Assembly (NCBI GenBank): GCA_022447365.1
Contig: JAKVBL010000008.1
Coordinates: forward strand, 124,001-188,000
Length of the DNA stretch: 64,000 nucleotides
Direction: 5' to 3'
Source: Oleiphilaceae bacterium
Lineage (GTDB): Bacteria; Pseudomonadota; Gammaproteobacteria; Pseudomonadales; Oleiphilaceae
In this document: one piece after another, positions 46,542 to 57,403 of the stretch
Layout: each line of letters starts with the position of its first letter
How positions within the stretch are numbered: the stretch's first letter is position 1
Notes under the pieces: generated by a model
Seen by the model: the letters and a program-made list of their open reading frames with translations, nothing else
What the model was told of the DNA's origin: nothing
Databases searched by the model: none
Translations under genes and position numbers: made by a program

Positions 46542-49500
46542 ATGAAATTGATAGAAAATCAGGAACAACAAGAAATACTTGAAATTCTTAGTAAGCACGC
46601 GGCATCAACAATGCCAAAACAAGAGCAGAAACCTCTTATCGATTTTATCGAATATGTATTGGCATCAGCCTATACCCAGGAGTTTGTTGGTAAGTCCATC
46701 GTCGACGTATTTGGCTATTTTGTTAGCAAATGGCGTCTAGTCAACTCGTCACTTGAGACTGATGCGATTGTGCAAATCGACAACCCTGGACTTGAGGTCA
46801 GTGGATGGCAAAGCCCGCACACCGTTATAAGCGTGCTCATGCGCAACATTCCGTTTATCGTTGACTCTATCAGAATGGCGCTTGCTGATAAGAATCTGCG
46901 AGTGCAAGGCATTCAACATACCATTTTGCATACAACACGTGATGATAAGGGCTCTTTAAAAGCGATTGATAACGCCTCATCAAGCCCTAAATGCAATGTT
47001 GAAGCGTTAATGGTTATTGAGGTTGATCGGGTTAACAGTCAAGAAGAATTGACTAGCTTAAAGGCGGAGCTTGAATCCGTTTTGAGTGAAGTTGCCGATG
47101 CCGTAGATGACTACGACGAAATGCTTGGGCGAGTCACTGCCATAACAGATAGCTGGAAAGAAAAAGGTCATTCCCGCGCTACGGAGAAAGAACTATCAGA
47201 AGCGACTGCCTTCTTATCTTGGCTATCTGATAACCGCTTTAGCTTTTTGGGGTATATCGAGTATGACCTCAAAAAAACTAAGACTAAATCACTACTGGTT
47301 CGAAACGATGATTCTGCATTAGGCATTCTTAAGTACGCGCATCGGACGCAAGAAAATTTGGATTTGGCAGAAATATCAGAATCAGTTGCAGAGCATATTT
47401 TGCGACCCGACATACTCTTGTTTGCGAAGTCCTCCCGACGTGCCCGCGTTCATCGTCCTGCATACCCGGATTACATAGTAGTAAAGCGTTTTAATGACGA
47501 TGGCGAAGTCATTGGTGAGAGACGTTTCATAGGACTGTACACAGCACGCGTGTTTAACGAAGAAGTTTCTCGTATTCCATTTTTAAGAGAGAAAGCGAAA
47601 GAAGCTATCGATCTTTCAGGCTACAACGAGAAAGATCACAGCGGAAAAGAGTTCAGACAACTGTTAGAAACCTTTCCGCGCGATGAATTATTTCAGGTTT
47701 CGACCGAGCGTCTTACTAGTGCGTTGCAGGCTGCTTTGTATGCGCAAGAGCGTCGCAAGGTAGACGTCTATATGCGCGAAGATGCCTTTGGCAGCTTCGT
47801 GAGTGTTTTAGTTTATGTGCCTCGCGACTTGTTCAATACAGATCTCAGGTTAAAACTACAGAACATACTGGCTAAAGATTTGAACGCGGAAGACATAGAC
47901 TTCAATACGCATCTTTCGGAATCTCCTCTTGCACGAACGCAGTTCAACGTAAAACTCAGCGGAACGCCACCATCTAAAGAGGTTCACGACTCCATTAGAA
48001 AGAAGATCATGAGCACAGTCGTTTCGTGGTTTGATGATTTGGAGGCTGCATTAAATGACCAATATGGCGAAGAAAAAGGCGTTCATTTAGCGAAGCAATA
48101 CCGACAAGGGTTTAATGCGAGTTACCGTGAAGCGTTCACCGCACGGAGAGCATCTTTAGATCTGCAGCACATCGATAAAATTATCGGCTCACCTGGTTTT
48201 GAAATGAGCTTTTATCGGGCGATGTCGGAACCTGCGTCGAAGTTTCATTGCAAACTGTTCTTTTCGGATACCCCCGTCACCTTATCAGAAGTTCTGCCCA
48301 TATTTGAAAACATGGGCTTCAATGTCATTGGTGAAAGCCCGTTTATCGTTAAGAATGACGATGCAAACAGCGTCTGGATTCATGATTTCTTGTTGGAAAG
48401 TCAGGGCCAGACTGACGTAGATTTATCTGCAATTAGCGCGCAGTTTGAAGAATTATTTAAAGAAATATGGGCTCAACGCGCCGAAAACGACCGATTCAAC
48501 ATGTTGCTTGCAAGCGCCTATCTAGATTGGCGCCAAATCGCTGTACTTAGAAGTTATGCACGGTATATGCGTCAAATTCGAGTCAGTAACTCTCAAGAGC
48601 TTATTTCATCCACTCTGATTGCAAATGGAGCGATTGTCAGGCTTTTACTTGAATTGTTTGATGTGAGGTTTAATCCGAAGGGTTTAAAAGTTGCTGAACG
48701 AGAAGAGCGAGGCGGTGAGTTAGAAAACCTCATCAACGACGCACTAGAATCAGTGCCAAACCTTACAGAAGATAAAATTTTAAGACTGTATCTGTCTTTG
48801 ATCAAGGCAACCGTTAGGACCAATTTCTACCAAACTGAACAAGGCGCAGCAAAGGCCTACCTATCATTTAAATTATTACCGCGCCTCATTCCTGATGTGC
48901 CACTGCCTGTACCGATGTTTGAAATATTTGTGTATTCGCCCCGAATTGAAGGCGTGCACTTACGGGGTGGCCGTGTTGCTCGTGGTGGCTTACGTTGGTC
49001 AGATCGAAATGAAGACTATAGAACGGAAGTCTTGGGTCTAGTAAAAGCTCAACAGGTAAAAAATTCAGTTATCGTGCCGGTTGGAGCGAAAGGCGGCTTT
49101 GTCGCAAAACAACTTCCACAGAACGACAGAGATGCGTTTCTTAAAGAAGGTGTTGAATGCTACAAAATCTTTATCTCAGCATTGCTCGATGTCACCGACA
49201 ATTTGGTCAAGCAAAAGGTGGTTCATCCAAAAAATACAGTTTGTCATGATGAAGATGACTATTACTTGGTTGTGGCCGCTGATAAAGGTACTGCGACATT
49301 CTCAGATATCGCAAATCAAATATCTTTGGATCGGGGGCATTGGCTAGGCGATGCATTTGCATCTGGTGGCAGCCAAGGCTACGACCACAAAAAAATGGGT
49401 ATTACCGCAAGAGGCGCGTGGGTATCTGTTCAAAGATTATTTAAAGAGCTTGGAAAAGATATCCAAAAAGAAACTTTTAGTTGTGTTGGCATCGGTGACA

Positions 49501-51389
49501 TGTCCGGCGATGTGTTCGGCAATGGAATGCTTTTATCCGACAAGACAGAACTGGTCGCAGCATTTAATCATCTACATATATTTATCGATCCTAATCCAGA
49601 TGCTGAGCGATCCTTTAAAGAAAGAAAAAGGCTTTTCGAATTGCCGAGATCGTCTTGGGATGATTACAACAAAGACTTGATATCTCGTGGCGGGGGTGTG
49701 TTCAGACGAGATGCTAAATCTATCCCATTGAGTCCTGAGATCAAAAAGCTGATCGATGCAGAAGAAGACAGTCTAGCGCCAATGATATTGATCAATCGCT
49801 TACTGAAAGCAGATTCAGATCTGTTGTGGTTTGGAGGGATTGGAACTTATGTTAAGGCTAAAACCGAAGCACATACAGATTGCGGAGATAAGGCAAACGA
49901 CGGCTTGCGCGTAAATGGCGAAGAGCTTCGTGTCAAAGTCATAGGCGAGGGTGGTAATTTAGGGATGACCCAGCGCTCGCGCATTGAGTATGCTCAAAAC
50001 GGCGGATTGTTGAATACTGACTTTATTGATAACGCCGCCGGCGTGGATTGTTCTGATAACGAAGTAAACATCAAAATTTTGCTGGGTGGTGTTGTTGCTG
50101 ACGGAGATATGACCGATAAACAGCGCAATAAATTACTGCACGACATGACAGATGATGTTGCTGAACATGTGTTGCGCCACAATTATCGACAAACACAAGC
50201 TATTAGTATCGCCTCGCACGAAGCGATTGCTCGCACTGAAGAATATCGCCGCTTAATGAATTCCATGGAGCTAGCAGGCAAGTTGAACCGAGAGTTAGAG
50301 TTCTTACCCCTCGAAGAGGAAATGGTGGAAAGAAAATCTATCGGTTCTGGCTTGACTCGACCTGAGCTAGCAGTGCTCATTTCGTATGTGAAAGGTGATC
50401 TCAAAGAGCTGCTAAACGATTCATGTTTCACATCAGATGCTTATGTTGCAAAAGAAGTATTCAATGTATTTCCCTCGCGCTTGAATAAGAAGTTCGGCGA
50501 GCAGATTAGCCAGCACCAGTTACACAGTGAGATTGTCGCAACGCAGGTCGCCAATGATATGGTCAACCACATGGGCATTTCTTTTGTTGAGCGGCTTCAT
50601 ACCTCTACGGGCGCGAATGCGACATCAATTGCGCTTGCATATTTGATTGCGAAAGACGTATTCAAACTCGATCATTATTGGGAGTCTATTGAGGCGCTTG
50701 ATTATAAAGTGCCTGCAACCGTGCAGATCGACATGATGCTAAGTTTAATGACTTTGATACGGCGATCAGTTCGCTGGCTTATCCGCAATCGCCGCTCAGA
50801 GCTACACGTCTTAGCAAACATAGAAAGATTTGCCTCTGGTGTGTCGCAGATTTCGGCGCATTTGCCTGATTACTTGAGAGGTGAAGTGAAAGAAAGCTGG
50901 AACGCTCGGTTCACATCCTTAACTGAACAGGGTGTTCCCGATGAGTTAGCTAGTACAATTGCGGGAGCTTCGTTGAGTTATGCCGCTCTCGGGATTATTG
51001 AAGCGCATGAAGCCTCAAATGCAAGCTTAGAGCGCGTGGCTGAAGTGTATTACGGCATTGGCGACTACCTCGATCTTAATTGGTTCGCCCAACAGATCGA
51101 TCGATTGAGCCCTTCAACCCACTGGCAGGCACTTGCAAGGGAAGCATTTAGAGAAGATCTTGACTGGCAACAGCGCGCGCTTACAAGCGGGCTTCTTGCT
51201 ATGAAAGGCGCTCCTAAAGACATCGCGAAACGCATTAATACTTGGATGGAGCAGCATGAAGATTTAGTGTTTCGATGGCAGTCCACTTTAACTGAACTTA
51301 AAGCGAGCGATGATGCTGAATACGCGATGTATTCCGTGGCATTAAGAGAGCTATTAGATCTTGCTCAGAGCACAACACATGCAGTTTAA
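46542..51389 (+). CDS. gdhB: NAD-specific glutamate dehydrogenase, large (180 kDa) type
   Basis: About 1615 residues. The N-terminal ~700 residues contain ACT-like regulatory segments (SVLMRNIPFIVDSIRMAL). The catalytic core is recognisable at RGGLRWSDRNEDYRTEVLGLVKAQQVKNSVIVPVGAKGGF (about 810-855 by eye), followed by GIGDMSGDVFGNGML and the Rossmann part. It converts glutamate to 2-oxoglutarate and ammonium with NAD+, mainly for catabolism. I take ATG 46542; a TTG at 46533 is possible. It is divergent from moxR over a 167-bp gap and stands alone. Confidence 0.95.
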   Translation: MKLIENQEQQEILEILSKHAASTMPKQEQKPLIDFIEYVLASAYTQEFVGKSIVDVFGYFVSKWRLVNSSLETDAIVQIDNPGLEVSGWQSPHTVISVLMRNIPFIVDSIRMALADKNLRVQGIQHTILHTTRDDKGSLKAIDNASSSPKCNVEALMVIEVDRVNSQEELTSLKAELESVLSEVADAVDDYDEMLGRVTAITDSWKEKGHSRATEKELSEATAFLSWLSDNRFSFLGYIEYDLKKTKTKSLLVRNDDSALGILKYAHRTQENLDLAEISESVAEHILRPDILLFAKSSRRARVHRPAYPDYIVVKRFNDDGEVIGERRFIGLYTARVFNEEVSRIPFLREKAKEAIDLSGYNEKDHSGKEFRQLLETFPRDELFQVSTERLTSALQAALYAQERRKVDVYMREDAFGSFVSVLVYVPRDLFNTDLRLKLQNILAKDLNAEDIDFNTHLSESPLARTQFNVKLSGTPPSKEVHDSIRKKIMSTVVSWFDDLEAALNDQYGEEKGVHLAKQYRQGFNASYREAFTARRASLDLQHIDKIIGSPGFEMSFYRAMSEPASKFHCKLFFSDTPVTLSEVLPIFENMGFNVIGESPFIVKNDDANSVWIHDFLLESQGQTDVDLSAISAQFEELFKEIWAQRAENDRFNMLLASAYLDWRQIAVLRSYARYMRQIRVSNSQELISSTLIANGAIVRLLLELFDVRFNPKGLKVAEREERGGELENLINDALESVPNLTEDKILRLYLSLIKATVRTNFYQTEQGAAKAYLSFKLLPRLIPDVPLPVPMFEIFVYSPRIEGVHLRGGRVARGGLRWSDRNEDYRTEVLGLVKAQQVKNSVIVPVGAKGGFVAKQLPQNDRDAFLKEGVECYKIFISALLDVTDNLVKQKVVHPKNTVCHDEDDYYLVVAADKGTATFSDIANQISLDRGHWLGDAFASGGSQGYDHKKMGITARGAWVSVQRLFKELGKDIQKETFSCVGIGDMSGDVFGNGMLLSDKTELVAAFNHLHIFIDPNPDAERSFKERKRLFELPRSSWDDYNKDLISRGGGVFRRDAKSIPLSPEIKKLIDAEEDSLAPMILINRLLKADSDLLWFGGIGTYVKAKTEAHTDCGDKANDGLRVNGEELRVKVIGEGGNLGMTQRSRIEYAQNGGLLNTDFIDNAAGVDCSDNEVNIKILLGGVVADGDMTDKQRNKLLHDMTDDVAEHVLRHNYRQTQAISIASHEAIARTEEYRRLMNSMELAGKLNRELEFLPLEEEMVERKSIGSGLTRPELAVLISYVKGDLKELLNDSCFTSDAYVAKEVFNVFPSRLNKKFGEQISQHQLHSEIVATQVANDMVNHMGISFVERLHTSTGANATSIALAYLIAKDVFKLDHYWESIEALDYKVPATVQIDMMLSLMTLIRRSVRWLIRNRRSELHVLANIERFASGVSQISAHLPDYLRGEVKESWNARFTSLTEQGVPDELASTIAGASLSYAALGIIEAHEASNASLERVAEVYYGIGDYLDLNWFAQQIDRLSPSTHWQALAREAFREDLDWQQRALTSGLLAMKGAPKDIAKRINTWMEQHEDLVFRWQSTLTELKASDDAEYAMYSVALRELLDLAQSTTHAV

Positions 51390-51419
51390 GTAAGTTTCTC
51401 AATAAATAACATAAATCAA

Positions 51420-51447
51420 GGGCAGAGTGAGTCGATTTACTCTGCCT
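51420..51447 (+). terminator. Hairpin after the NAD-GDH gene
   Basis: GGCAGAGT / ACTCTGCC perfect 8-bp stem with a 10-nt loop, 31 bp after the stop. There is no T run behind it, so termination would be weak or the hairpin protects the 3' end. Confidence 0.5.
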
Positions 51448-51531
51448 GACTGTTGCTCGAGCGCTTGAATTAAGCGAAAATACTGCGCCGTTTTTGGCCT
51501 TATTAATGTATTTACCCCTAGGAGAATTGGA

Positions 51532-53526
51532 ATGTCATCACGACGTCATCTAGCTAACGCAATCCGCGCATTGAGTATGGATGCGGTTCAGAAAGCAAAA
51601 TCTGGACATCCAGGAGCACCAATGGGGATGGCCGACATTGCCGAAGTCCTATGGAACGGCCACTTAAATCACAATCCAACGAATCCACATTGGGTAAATC
51701 GTGACCGTTTTGTTTTGTCAAATGGTCACGGATCGATGCTTATCTATTCACTGCTGCACCTGACTGGTTATGACTTAAGCATTGATGATCTGAAAAACTT
51801 CCGTCAGTTACATTCTAAAACGGCTGGTCACCCTGAATATGGCTATGCGCCAGGTGTTGAGACAACTACAGGTCCTCTTGGTCAAGGTATTGCAAATGCA
51901 GTAGGCATGGCGATCGCAGAAAAGTCTTTGGCTGCCCAGTTTAATCAAGATGGTCACGATATCGTTGATCACTACACTTACGCCTTTACTGGTGACGGCT
52001 GCCTTATGGAAGGTATTTCGCACGAAGTATGCTCTCTTGCGGGTACTCTAGGCCTCGGCAAACTTATTGTATTTTATGATGACAACGGCATTTCTATTGA
52101 TGGCGAAGTTGAAGGCTGGTTTACAGACGACACGCCTAAGCGTTTTGAATCATACGGATGGCAAGTAATTCCTGCAGTAGATGGCCATGATGCAGACGCA
52201 ATTGAAGCAGCGATTGCACAGGCGAAAGCGAACACCACTCAACCAACATTGATTTGCTGCAAAACAATCATTGGCTTTGGTTCGCCAAATAAAGAAGGTA
52301 AAGAAGATTGCCACGGCGCACCATTAGGGGAAGAAGAGATCGTTGCAACGCGTGCGAAGTTAGGCTGGGAATTCGGTGCATTTGAAGTACCTGAAGATGT
52401 CTATGCACAGTGGGATGCAAAAGATAAAGGCCAGCAGCTCGAAGATGCATGGGAAGAAAAGTTCTCGGCTTATGCTGAAGCTTACCCTGAGTTAGCGCTC
52501 GAATTGACACGCCGCTTATCTGGAGATCTACCGGAAGATTTCTCTGAGAAAGCGAAAGCTTACATTGATCAGTGCCAGGCCGATGCAAATACAGTTGCTA
52601 GCCGCAAAGCTTCTCAGAACACACTAAACGCATTTGGCCCACTTCTTCCTGAGTTTATGGGGGGCTCTGCGGATCTCGCACCATCGAACCTTACAATGTG
52701 GAGCGAATCAAAAGCTGTTACAGCTGAAGATGCTTCGGGTAATTATCTCCACTACGGTGTTCGTGAATTCGGCATGTCAGCAATAATGAACGGCATTGCG
52801 TTACACGGTGGTTTTATTCCTTACGGTGCGACCTTCCTGATTTTCATGGAATATGCGCGTAATGCAGTGCGTATGGCTGCATTGATGAAGCAACGTTCAA
52901 TTTTCGTATTTACTCATGACTCAATCGGCTTGGGTGAAGATGGTCCAACGCACCAACCAGTAGAGCAGATTGCTTCATTGAGAACGACTCCAAATATGGA
53001 TACATGGCGACCATGTGATGCTGTTGAATCTGCAGCAGCATGGAAGTCAGCAGTAGAACGCACAGATGGCCCAAGCTCTCTTGTATTCTCCCGTCAGAAC
53101 TTACCTCACCAAACTCGCGATGCTACGCAAGTAGAAAACATCGAAAAAGGTGCGTACGTACTGCGTGATTGCGATGGTACGCCTGAGCTTATCTTTATTG
53201 CGACAGGCTCTGAAATTGCTTTGGTGCAAGAGGCGGCAGATAAGCTTATCGAGAAGGGCACAAAGGTACGTGTTGTTTCAATGCCATCAACTGACGTGTT
53301 CGACCGTCAAAGTGCTGAATACAAGCAAAGCGTTCTTCCACTTGAAGTTACTGCTCGCGTAGCAGTTGAGGCTGGCATCGCAGATTATTGGTACAAGTAC
53401 GTTGGTTTAGATGGACGTATTGTTGGTATGGAAACCTTCGGTGAGTCTGCACCAGCAAATCAATTGTTCGAAGAGTTCGGATTTACTGTCGAAAACGTAT
53501 TAAACGTTGCCGAAGAGCTCCTATAA
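51532..53526 (+). CDS. tkt: Transketolase
   Basis: 664 residues, the normal size. ThDP-binding motif [12 protein letters not shown]...DNGISIDG, substrate histidines GHPGAPMG and GHGSMLIYS near the N-terminus, pyrimidine domain RNAVRMAAL and [19 protein letters not shown]. It moves two-carbon units in the non-oxidative pentose phosphate pathway. Codon use is strongly biased, as for a highly expressed gene. CTAGGAGAATTGG precedes the ATG. The following epd starts 17 bp later, so tkt-epd-pgk-fba form one cluster. Confidence 0.97.
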   Translation: MSSRRHLANAIRALSMDAVQKAKSGHPGAPMGMADIAEVLWNGHLNHNPTNPHWVNRDRFVLSNGHGSMLIYSLLHLTGYDLSIDDLKNFRQLHSKTAGHPEYGYAPGVETTTGPLGQGIANAVGMAIAEKSLAAQFNQDGHDIVDHYTYAFTGDGCLMEGISHEVCSLAGTLGLGKLIVFYDDNGISIDGEVEGWFTDDTPKRFESYGWQVIPAVDGHDADAIEAAIAQAKANTTQPTLICCKTIIGFGSPNKEGKEDCHGAPLGEEEIVATRAKLGWEFGAFEVPEDVYAQWDAKDKGQQLEDAWEEKFSAYAEAYPELALELTRRLSGDLPEDFSEKAKAYIDQCQADANTVASRKASQNTLNAFGPLLPEFMGGSADLAPSNLTMWSESKAVTAEDASGNYLHYGVREFGMSAIMNGIALHGGFIPYGATFLIFMEYARNAVRMAALMKQRSIFVFTHDSIGLGEDGPTHQPVEQIASLRTTPNMDTWRPCDAVESAAAWKSAVERTDGPSSLVFSRQNLPHQTRDATQVENIEKGAYVLRDCDGTPELIFIATGSEIALVQEAADKLIEKGTKVRVVSMPSTDVFDRQSAEYKQSVLPLEVTARVAVEAGIADYWYKYVGLDGRIVGMETFGESAPANQLFEEFGFTVENVLNVAEELL

Positions 53527-53543
53527 ACGATAAGGCAAGCTGT

Positions 53544-54581
53544 ATGTCTTGGCGTATTGCCATAAATGGATTTGGACGAATTGGTCAGGGCGTATTGCGC
53601 GCCTTGTATCAGAATTCTGAGTTACGTAAGAGTTTTACGATCGTTGCCATTAACGAACTCGCAGACGCAGAGACGATTGCGTATCTAACTAAATACGACA
53701 CAACCCATGGTCGTTTTAGTGAGTCAGTTCGATGCAATGACGACACCCTAATTGTAGGTGATGATCATATCCGACTAACTCATCTAGAGGGCATCGAATC
53801 CTTACCTTGGAAAGAACTCGATGTAGATGTTGTTTTTGAATGCACCGGTGTGCATAGCACGCGAGAGGATGCACAGAAACATATTAATGCCGGGGCGAAG
53901 AAAGTTCTTTTCTCACAACCTGCGTCAGCAGATATCGATAAAACAATTGTGTTTGGTGTGAACGAGCACACTATGGATATCAACGATAAGATTGTATCCG
54001 CTGCTTCATGTACCACAAACGCGATCGTTCCGATCTTATGTGAGCTGGACCAGAACATAGGGATTGAGTCAGCATCAATGACGACCATCCACTCAGCCAT
54101 GAATGATCAACCTATGATCGACGCATATCACAATAAAGACTTACGTCGAACGCGAAGCGCAATGGCGAATATGGTGCCTGTAGAGACCGCTCTTGATAAA
54201 GGTATCGAACGAATTGTTCCGTCTTTCCGGGGCAAATTATCAACGAATGCCATGCGTGTTCCGACAATTAATGTCTCAGCGATTGATTTAACAGCTCTGG
54301 TAGCGCGCGACACCACCCCTAAAGAGATCAATACGATCCTGCGTGATGCTTGCACCCACTTCAAACATCCAATAGTGGCCTATACTGAGGAGCCCATTGC
54401 GTCAAGTGATTTCATCCAAGACCCGCATTCCTCTACGGTTGATGGAAGCCAAACCCGTGTTACACAAGGTCGGCTCGTCAAGTTATTAGTTTGGTTTGAT
54501 AATGAATGGGGCTTTGCGAATAGAATGCTTGAACTTGCCGACTACTGGTGCAGTTTGAATAGCGAAACATTGAATACATAA
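53544..54581 (+). CDS. epd: Erythrose-4-phosphate dehydrogenase (Epd), GAPDH family
   Basis: 345 residues. NAD-binding INGFGRIGQG (7-16), catalytic Cys156 in SAASCTTNA and His183 in TIHSAM. Several blocks match Epd rather than GapA: AINELADA, HSAMNDQPMIDAYH, DFIQDPHSSTVDGSQTRV and WFDNEWGFANRML. Epd makes 4-phosphoerythronate for pyridoxal phosphate synthesis. Members of this group can also work as GAPDH, and the placement between tkt and pgk is common to both, so a glycolytic role is not excluded unless another gap gene exists. Confidence 0.85.
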   Translation: MSWRIAINGFGRIGQGVLRALYQNSELRKSFTIVAINELADAETIAYLTKYDTTHGRFSESVRCNDDTLIVGDDHIRLTHLEGIESLPWKELDVDVVFECTGVHSTREDAQKHINAGAKKVLFSQPASADIDKTIVFGVNEHTMDINDKIVSAASCTTNAIVPILCELDQNIGIESASMTTIHSAMNDQPMIDAYHNKDLRRTRSAMANMVPVETALDKGIERIVPSFRGKLSTNAMRVPTINVSAIDLTALVARDTTPKEINTILRDACTHFKHPIVAYTEEPIASSDFIQDPHSSTVDGSQTRVTQGRLVKLLVWFDNEWGFANRMLELADYWCSLNSETLNT

Positions 54582-54612
54582 AACTTGATAAACATTTATA
54601 GGATTACGATAG

Positions 54613-55776
54613 ATGAACGTAACGAAAATGACCGATCTAGAACTTAAAGGTAAACGCGTTTTGATCCGCGAAGACCTTAATGTACCGGTCAAAGATGGCA
54701 AAGTAACAAGCGATGCACGTATTCGCGCGTCATTGCCAACAATTAAAGCCGCTATTGAAGCGGGCGCAAAAGTTATGTTGATGTCGCACCTAGGCCGACC
54801 AACCGAAGGCGAATATGCAGAAGAATTTTCGTTGAAGCCAGTGGCTAATCATCTTTCTTCATTACTCGGCAAAGATGTTCCTTTACTTAAGACTTTGGAA
54901 GTCCCATCAGATATTCAAGATGGCGATGTAGTGCTTTTCGAAAACGTTCGCTTTAACAAGGGTGAGAAAAAAGACGAAGAGACATTGTCAAAGGCATACG
55001 CTACGCTTTGTGATGTATACGTCATGGACGCATTTGGAACTGCGCATCGCGCGCAAGCTTCAACACACGGTGTCGGACAATTTGCGCCGATTGCCTGTGC
55101 AGGCCCATTACTCGCAGCTGAACTTGAAGCACTAGCTCACGCACTAGATACACCAAAGCGTCCACTCGTCGCTATTGTTGGTGGCTCAAAAGTATCTACT
55201 AAGTTGACGGTATTAGAATCTCTATCAGACAAAGTTGATCAGCTTATTGTTGGGGGCGGTATTGCAAATACTTTCCTTGCTGCGGCGGGCAATCCAGTTG
55301 GTAAATCGTTATATGAAGAAGATTTGATCTCTAACGCGAAAGCTCTGTCGGAAAAAACGGATATCCCAACACCAACTGATGTCGTGACCGGTAAAGAATT
55401 TTCTGAGACGGCTGTAGCTGAAGGAAAGAGCGCTCAGGCGGTTGCTGATGATGATATGATTTTCGACATTGGCCCAGAAACCTCTGCAAAGCTAGCCGAA
55501 ATCATTAAAAACGCAGGGACTATTATTTGGAATGGCCCGGTTGGCGTTTTCGAGTTCGACCAGTTTGGAGAAGGAACCAAAGCCTTATCAATGGCGATTG
55601 CTGAAAGCGAAGCATTTTCGATTGCCGGAGGTGGTGATACATTAGCTGCCGTAGATAAATACGGAATAGCCGATCAGGTTTCATATATTTCAACTGGTGG
55701 CGGCGCTTTTCTTGAGTTTGTAGAAGGCAAAACCTTACCTGCAGTTGCGATGCTTACCAAGCGCGCATCGAACTAA
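54613..55776 (+). CDS. pgk: Phosphoglycerate kinase
   Basis: 387 residues, the standard bacterial length. N-terminal signature [29 protein letters not shown] with substrate-binding arginines; SHLGRPTEG; nucleotide-binding domain with GGSKVSTKL and the C-terminal [13 protein letters not shown]. It transfers phosphate between 1,3-bisphosphoglycerate and ADP. It follows epd by 31 bp and precedes fba by 25 bp. Confidence 0.98.
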   Translation: MNVTKMTDLELKGKRVLIREDLNVPVKDGKVTSDARIRASLPTIKAAIEAGAKVMLMSHLGRPTEGEYAEEFSLKPVANHLSSLLGKDVPLLKTLEVPSDIQDGDVVLFENVRFNKGEKKDEETLSKAYATLCDVYVMDAFGTAHRAQASTHGVGQFAPIACAGPLLAAELEALAHALDTPKRPLVAIVGGSKVSTKLTVLESLSDKVDQLIVGGGIANTFLAAAGNPVGKSLYEEDLISNAKALSEKTDIPTPTDVVTGKEFSETAVAEGKSAQAVADDDMIFDIGPETSAKLAEIIKNAGTIIWNGPVGVFEFDQFGEGTKALSMAIAESEAFSIAGGGDTLAAVDKYGIADQVSYISTGGGAFLEFVEGKTLPAVAMLTKRASN

Positions 55777-55801
55777 TTTATTACTTTAATAGGAGCATAC
55801 A

Positions 55802-56866
55802 ATGGCTTTAATTAGCATGCGTCAAATGCTAGACCACGCGGCGGAATTTGGTTACGGCGTGCCAGCATTTAACGTTAACAACTTAGAACAAATGCGCGCA
55901 ATTATGGAAGCTGCGGATCAAACAGACAGCCCAGTAATCGTTCAAGCTTCTGCAGGTGCCCGTAAATATGCAGGCGCGCCTTTTCTTCGTCATCTGATTC
56001 TTGCTGCGACAGAAGAGTTTCCGCACATTCCTGTTGTTATGCACCAAGACCATGGTACATCACCGGCAGTATGTCAGCGTTCGATCCAACTTGGGTTCTC
56101 ATCAGTCATGATGGACGGTTCACTTGGTGAAGATGGTAAGACGCCAACAGACTATGAATACAACGTCGATGTAACCCGTCGCACAGTCGAAATGGCCCAC
56201 GCTTGCGGTGTGTCTGTAGAGGGCGAGCTTGGTTGTTTAGGTTCTCTTGAAACGGGCCAAGCCGGTGAAGAAGATGGGATTGGAGCTGAAGGCACTTTGA
56301 CGCACGATCAGATGTTGACCGACCCGGAAGAAGCAGCTGACTTCGTAAAACAAACTCAAGTAGATGCACTGGCGATTGCATGTGGCACAAGCCATGGGGC
56401 TTACAAATTTACTCGCCCACCAACTGGCGATATTCTTGCGATTGACCGCATCAAAGCGATCCATGAACGCATTCCAGATACCCACCTTGTTATGCACGGT
56501 TCATCATCTGTACCGCAAGAGTGGCTTGCAGTGATCAACGAGTACGGTGGCGAAATCCCTGAAACGTACGGCGTTCCAGTAGAGCAAATTGTTGAAGGTA
56601 TCAAATACGGTGTTCGTAAGGTAAACATCGATACTGACCTACGCTTAGCGTCAACCGGTGCTGTTCGTCGCTTCTTGGCGCAAAACCCTTCAGAGTTTGA
56701 TCCACGCAAATATCTGAAAGAAACAGTTTCTGCAATGAAAGAGATTGTTGTTGCGCGTTATGAAGCATTCGGCACTGCTGGCAATGCATCTAAAATCAAA
56801 GCTGTTAGTCTCGAAACTATGTTCGAGCGTTATCAGTCAGGCGAATTAGATCCTAAAATCGGCTAA
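55802..56866 (+). CDS. fba: Class II fructose-bisphosphate aldolase
   Basis: 354 residues with zinc ligand region [10 protein letters not shown], the second class II signature [12 protein letters not shown], then [10 protein letters not shown] and [11 protein letters not shown]. The sequence type is the Calvin-cycle-like class II subfamily (DMTR-like [24 protein letters not shown]). It cleaves fructose-1,6-bisphosphate reversibly. Codon bias is strong. It ends the tkt-epd-pgk-fba group and is followed by a hairpin at 56876-56900. Confidence 0.97.
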   Translation: MALISMRQMLDHAAEFGYGVPAFNVNNLEQMRAIMEAADQTDSPVIVQASAGARKYAGAPFLRHLILAATEEFPHIPVVMHQDHGTSPAVCQRSIQLGFSSVMMDGSLGEDGKTPTDYEYNVDVTRRTVEMAHACGVSVEGELGCLGSLETGQAGEEDGIGAEGTLTHDQMLTDPEEAADFVKQTQVDALAIACGTSHGAYKFTRPPTGDILAIDRIKAIHERIPDTHLVMHGSSSVPQEWLAVINEYGGEIPETYGVPVEQIVEGIKYGVRKVNIDTDLRLASTGAVRRFLAQNPSEFDPRKYLKETVSAMKEIVVARYEAFGTAGNASKIKAVSLETMFERYQSGELDPKIG

Positions 56867-56875
56867 TTCTTCCAT

Positions 56876-56900
56876 ACGCCTGGCGTAAGTCGTCAGGCGT
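56876..56900 (+). terminator. Hairpin after fba
   Basis: ACGCCTG / CAGGCGT 7-bp stem with an 11-nt loop, beginning 10 bp after the fba stop. No uninterrupted T run follows, so termination efficiency is uncertain. Confidence 0.5.
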
Positions 56901-56931
56901 AGCCTTCAATAAGAAAAATAAGCTTTCCTCT

Positions 56932-57330
56932 ATGTTTACCCAGATTATCCAGCCTCGCTTTGCTGAAACAGACGCTCTTGGTCATATCAACAATGCCACG
57001 TTACCAGTTTGGTTCGAACAAAGCCGCACACCAATATTCAAGATATTTGTTCCTTCGTTAAATCCAAAACAATGGAATCTCATTCTTGCGAAAGTCGAAG
57101 TGGAATATACCGGCGAGATGTTTTACGCGAGTGATGTAACGATCAAGACTGGAGTGAAAAAACTAGGAAACAGCTCCCTGCAGGTTTATCAAGAAGCTTG
57201 GCAGAACGAAAGATTGTGCGCTAAAGGTCTAGCGACAATGGTGCACTTTAATCATCAAGATAAAAAGTCCGAGCCGATACCTCACGATATTCGTGCTGAA
57301 TTAGAGAAGCATCTAATTCAAAGCGCTTGA
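56932..57330 (+). CDS. 4HBT-family acyl-CoA thioesterase
   Basis: 132 residues, a single hot-dog domain. N-terminal FAETDALGHINNATLPVWFEQSR is the 4HBT active-site segment with the conserved Asp (D14 or nearby) and GH-x-N; the central sheet is DVTIKTGVKKLGNSSLQVYQE. Such proteins hydrolyse short acyl-CoA or aromatic-CoA esters; specificity is unknown. It starts 65 bp after fba on the same strand. Confidence 0.88.
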   Translation: MFTQIIQPRFAETDALGHINNATLPVWFEQSRTPIFKIFVPSLNPKQWNLILAKVEVEYTGEMFYASDVTIKTGVKKLGNSSLQVYQEAWQNERLCAKGLATMVHFNHQDKKSEPIPHDIRAELEKHLIQSA

Positions 57331-57403
57331 TCAGGGGATTTAACTCGACCATTGAGCAAGAATCGGGTGATACCTCAGGTCTTAGGTGTGTTAAGTTTTC
57401 TGT

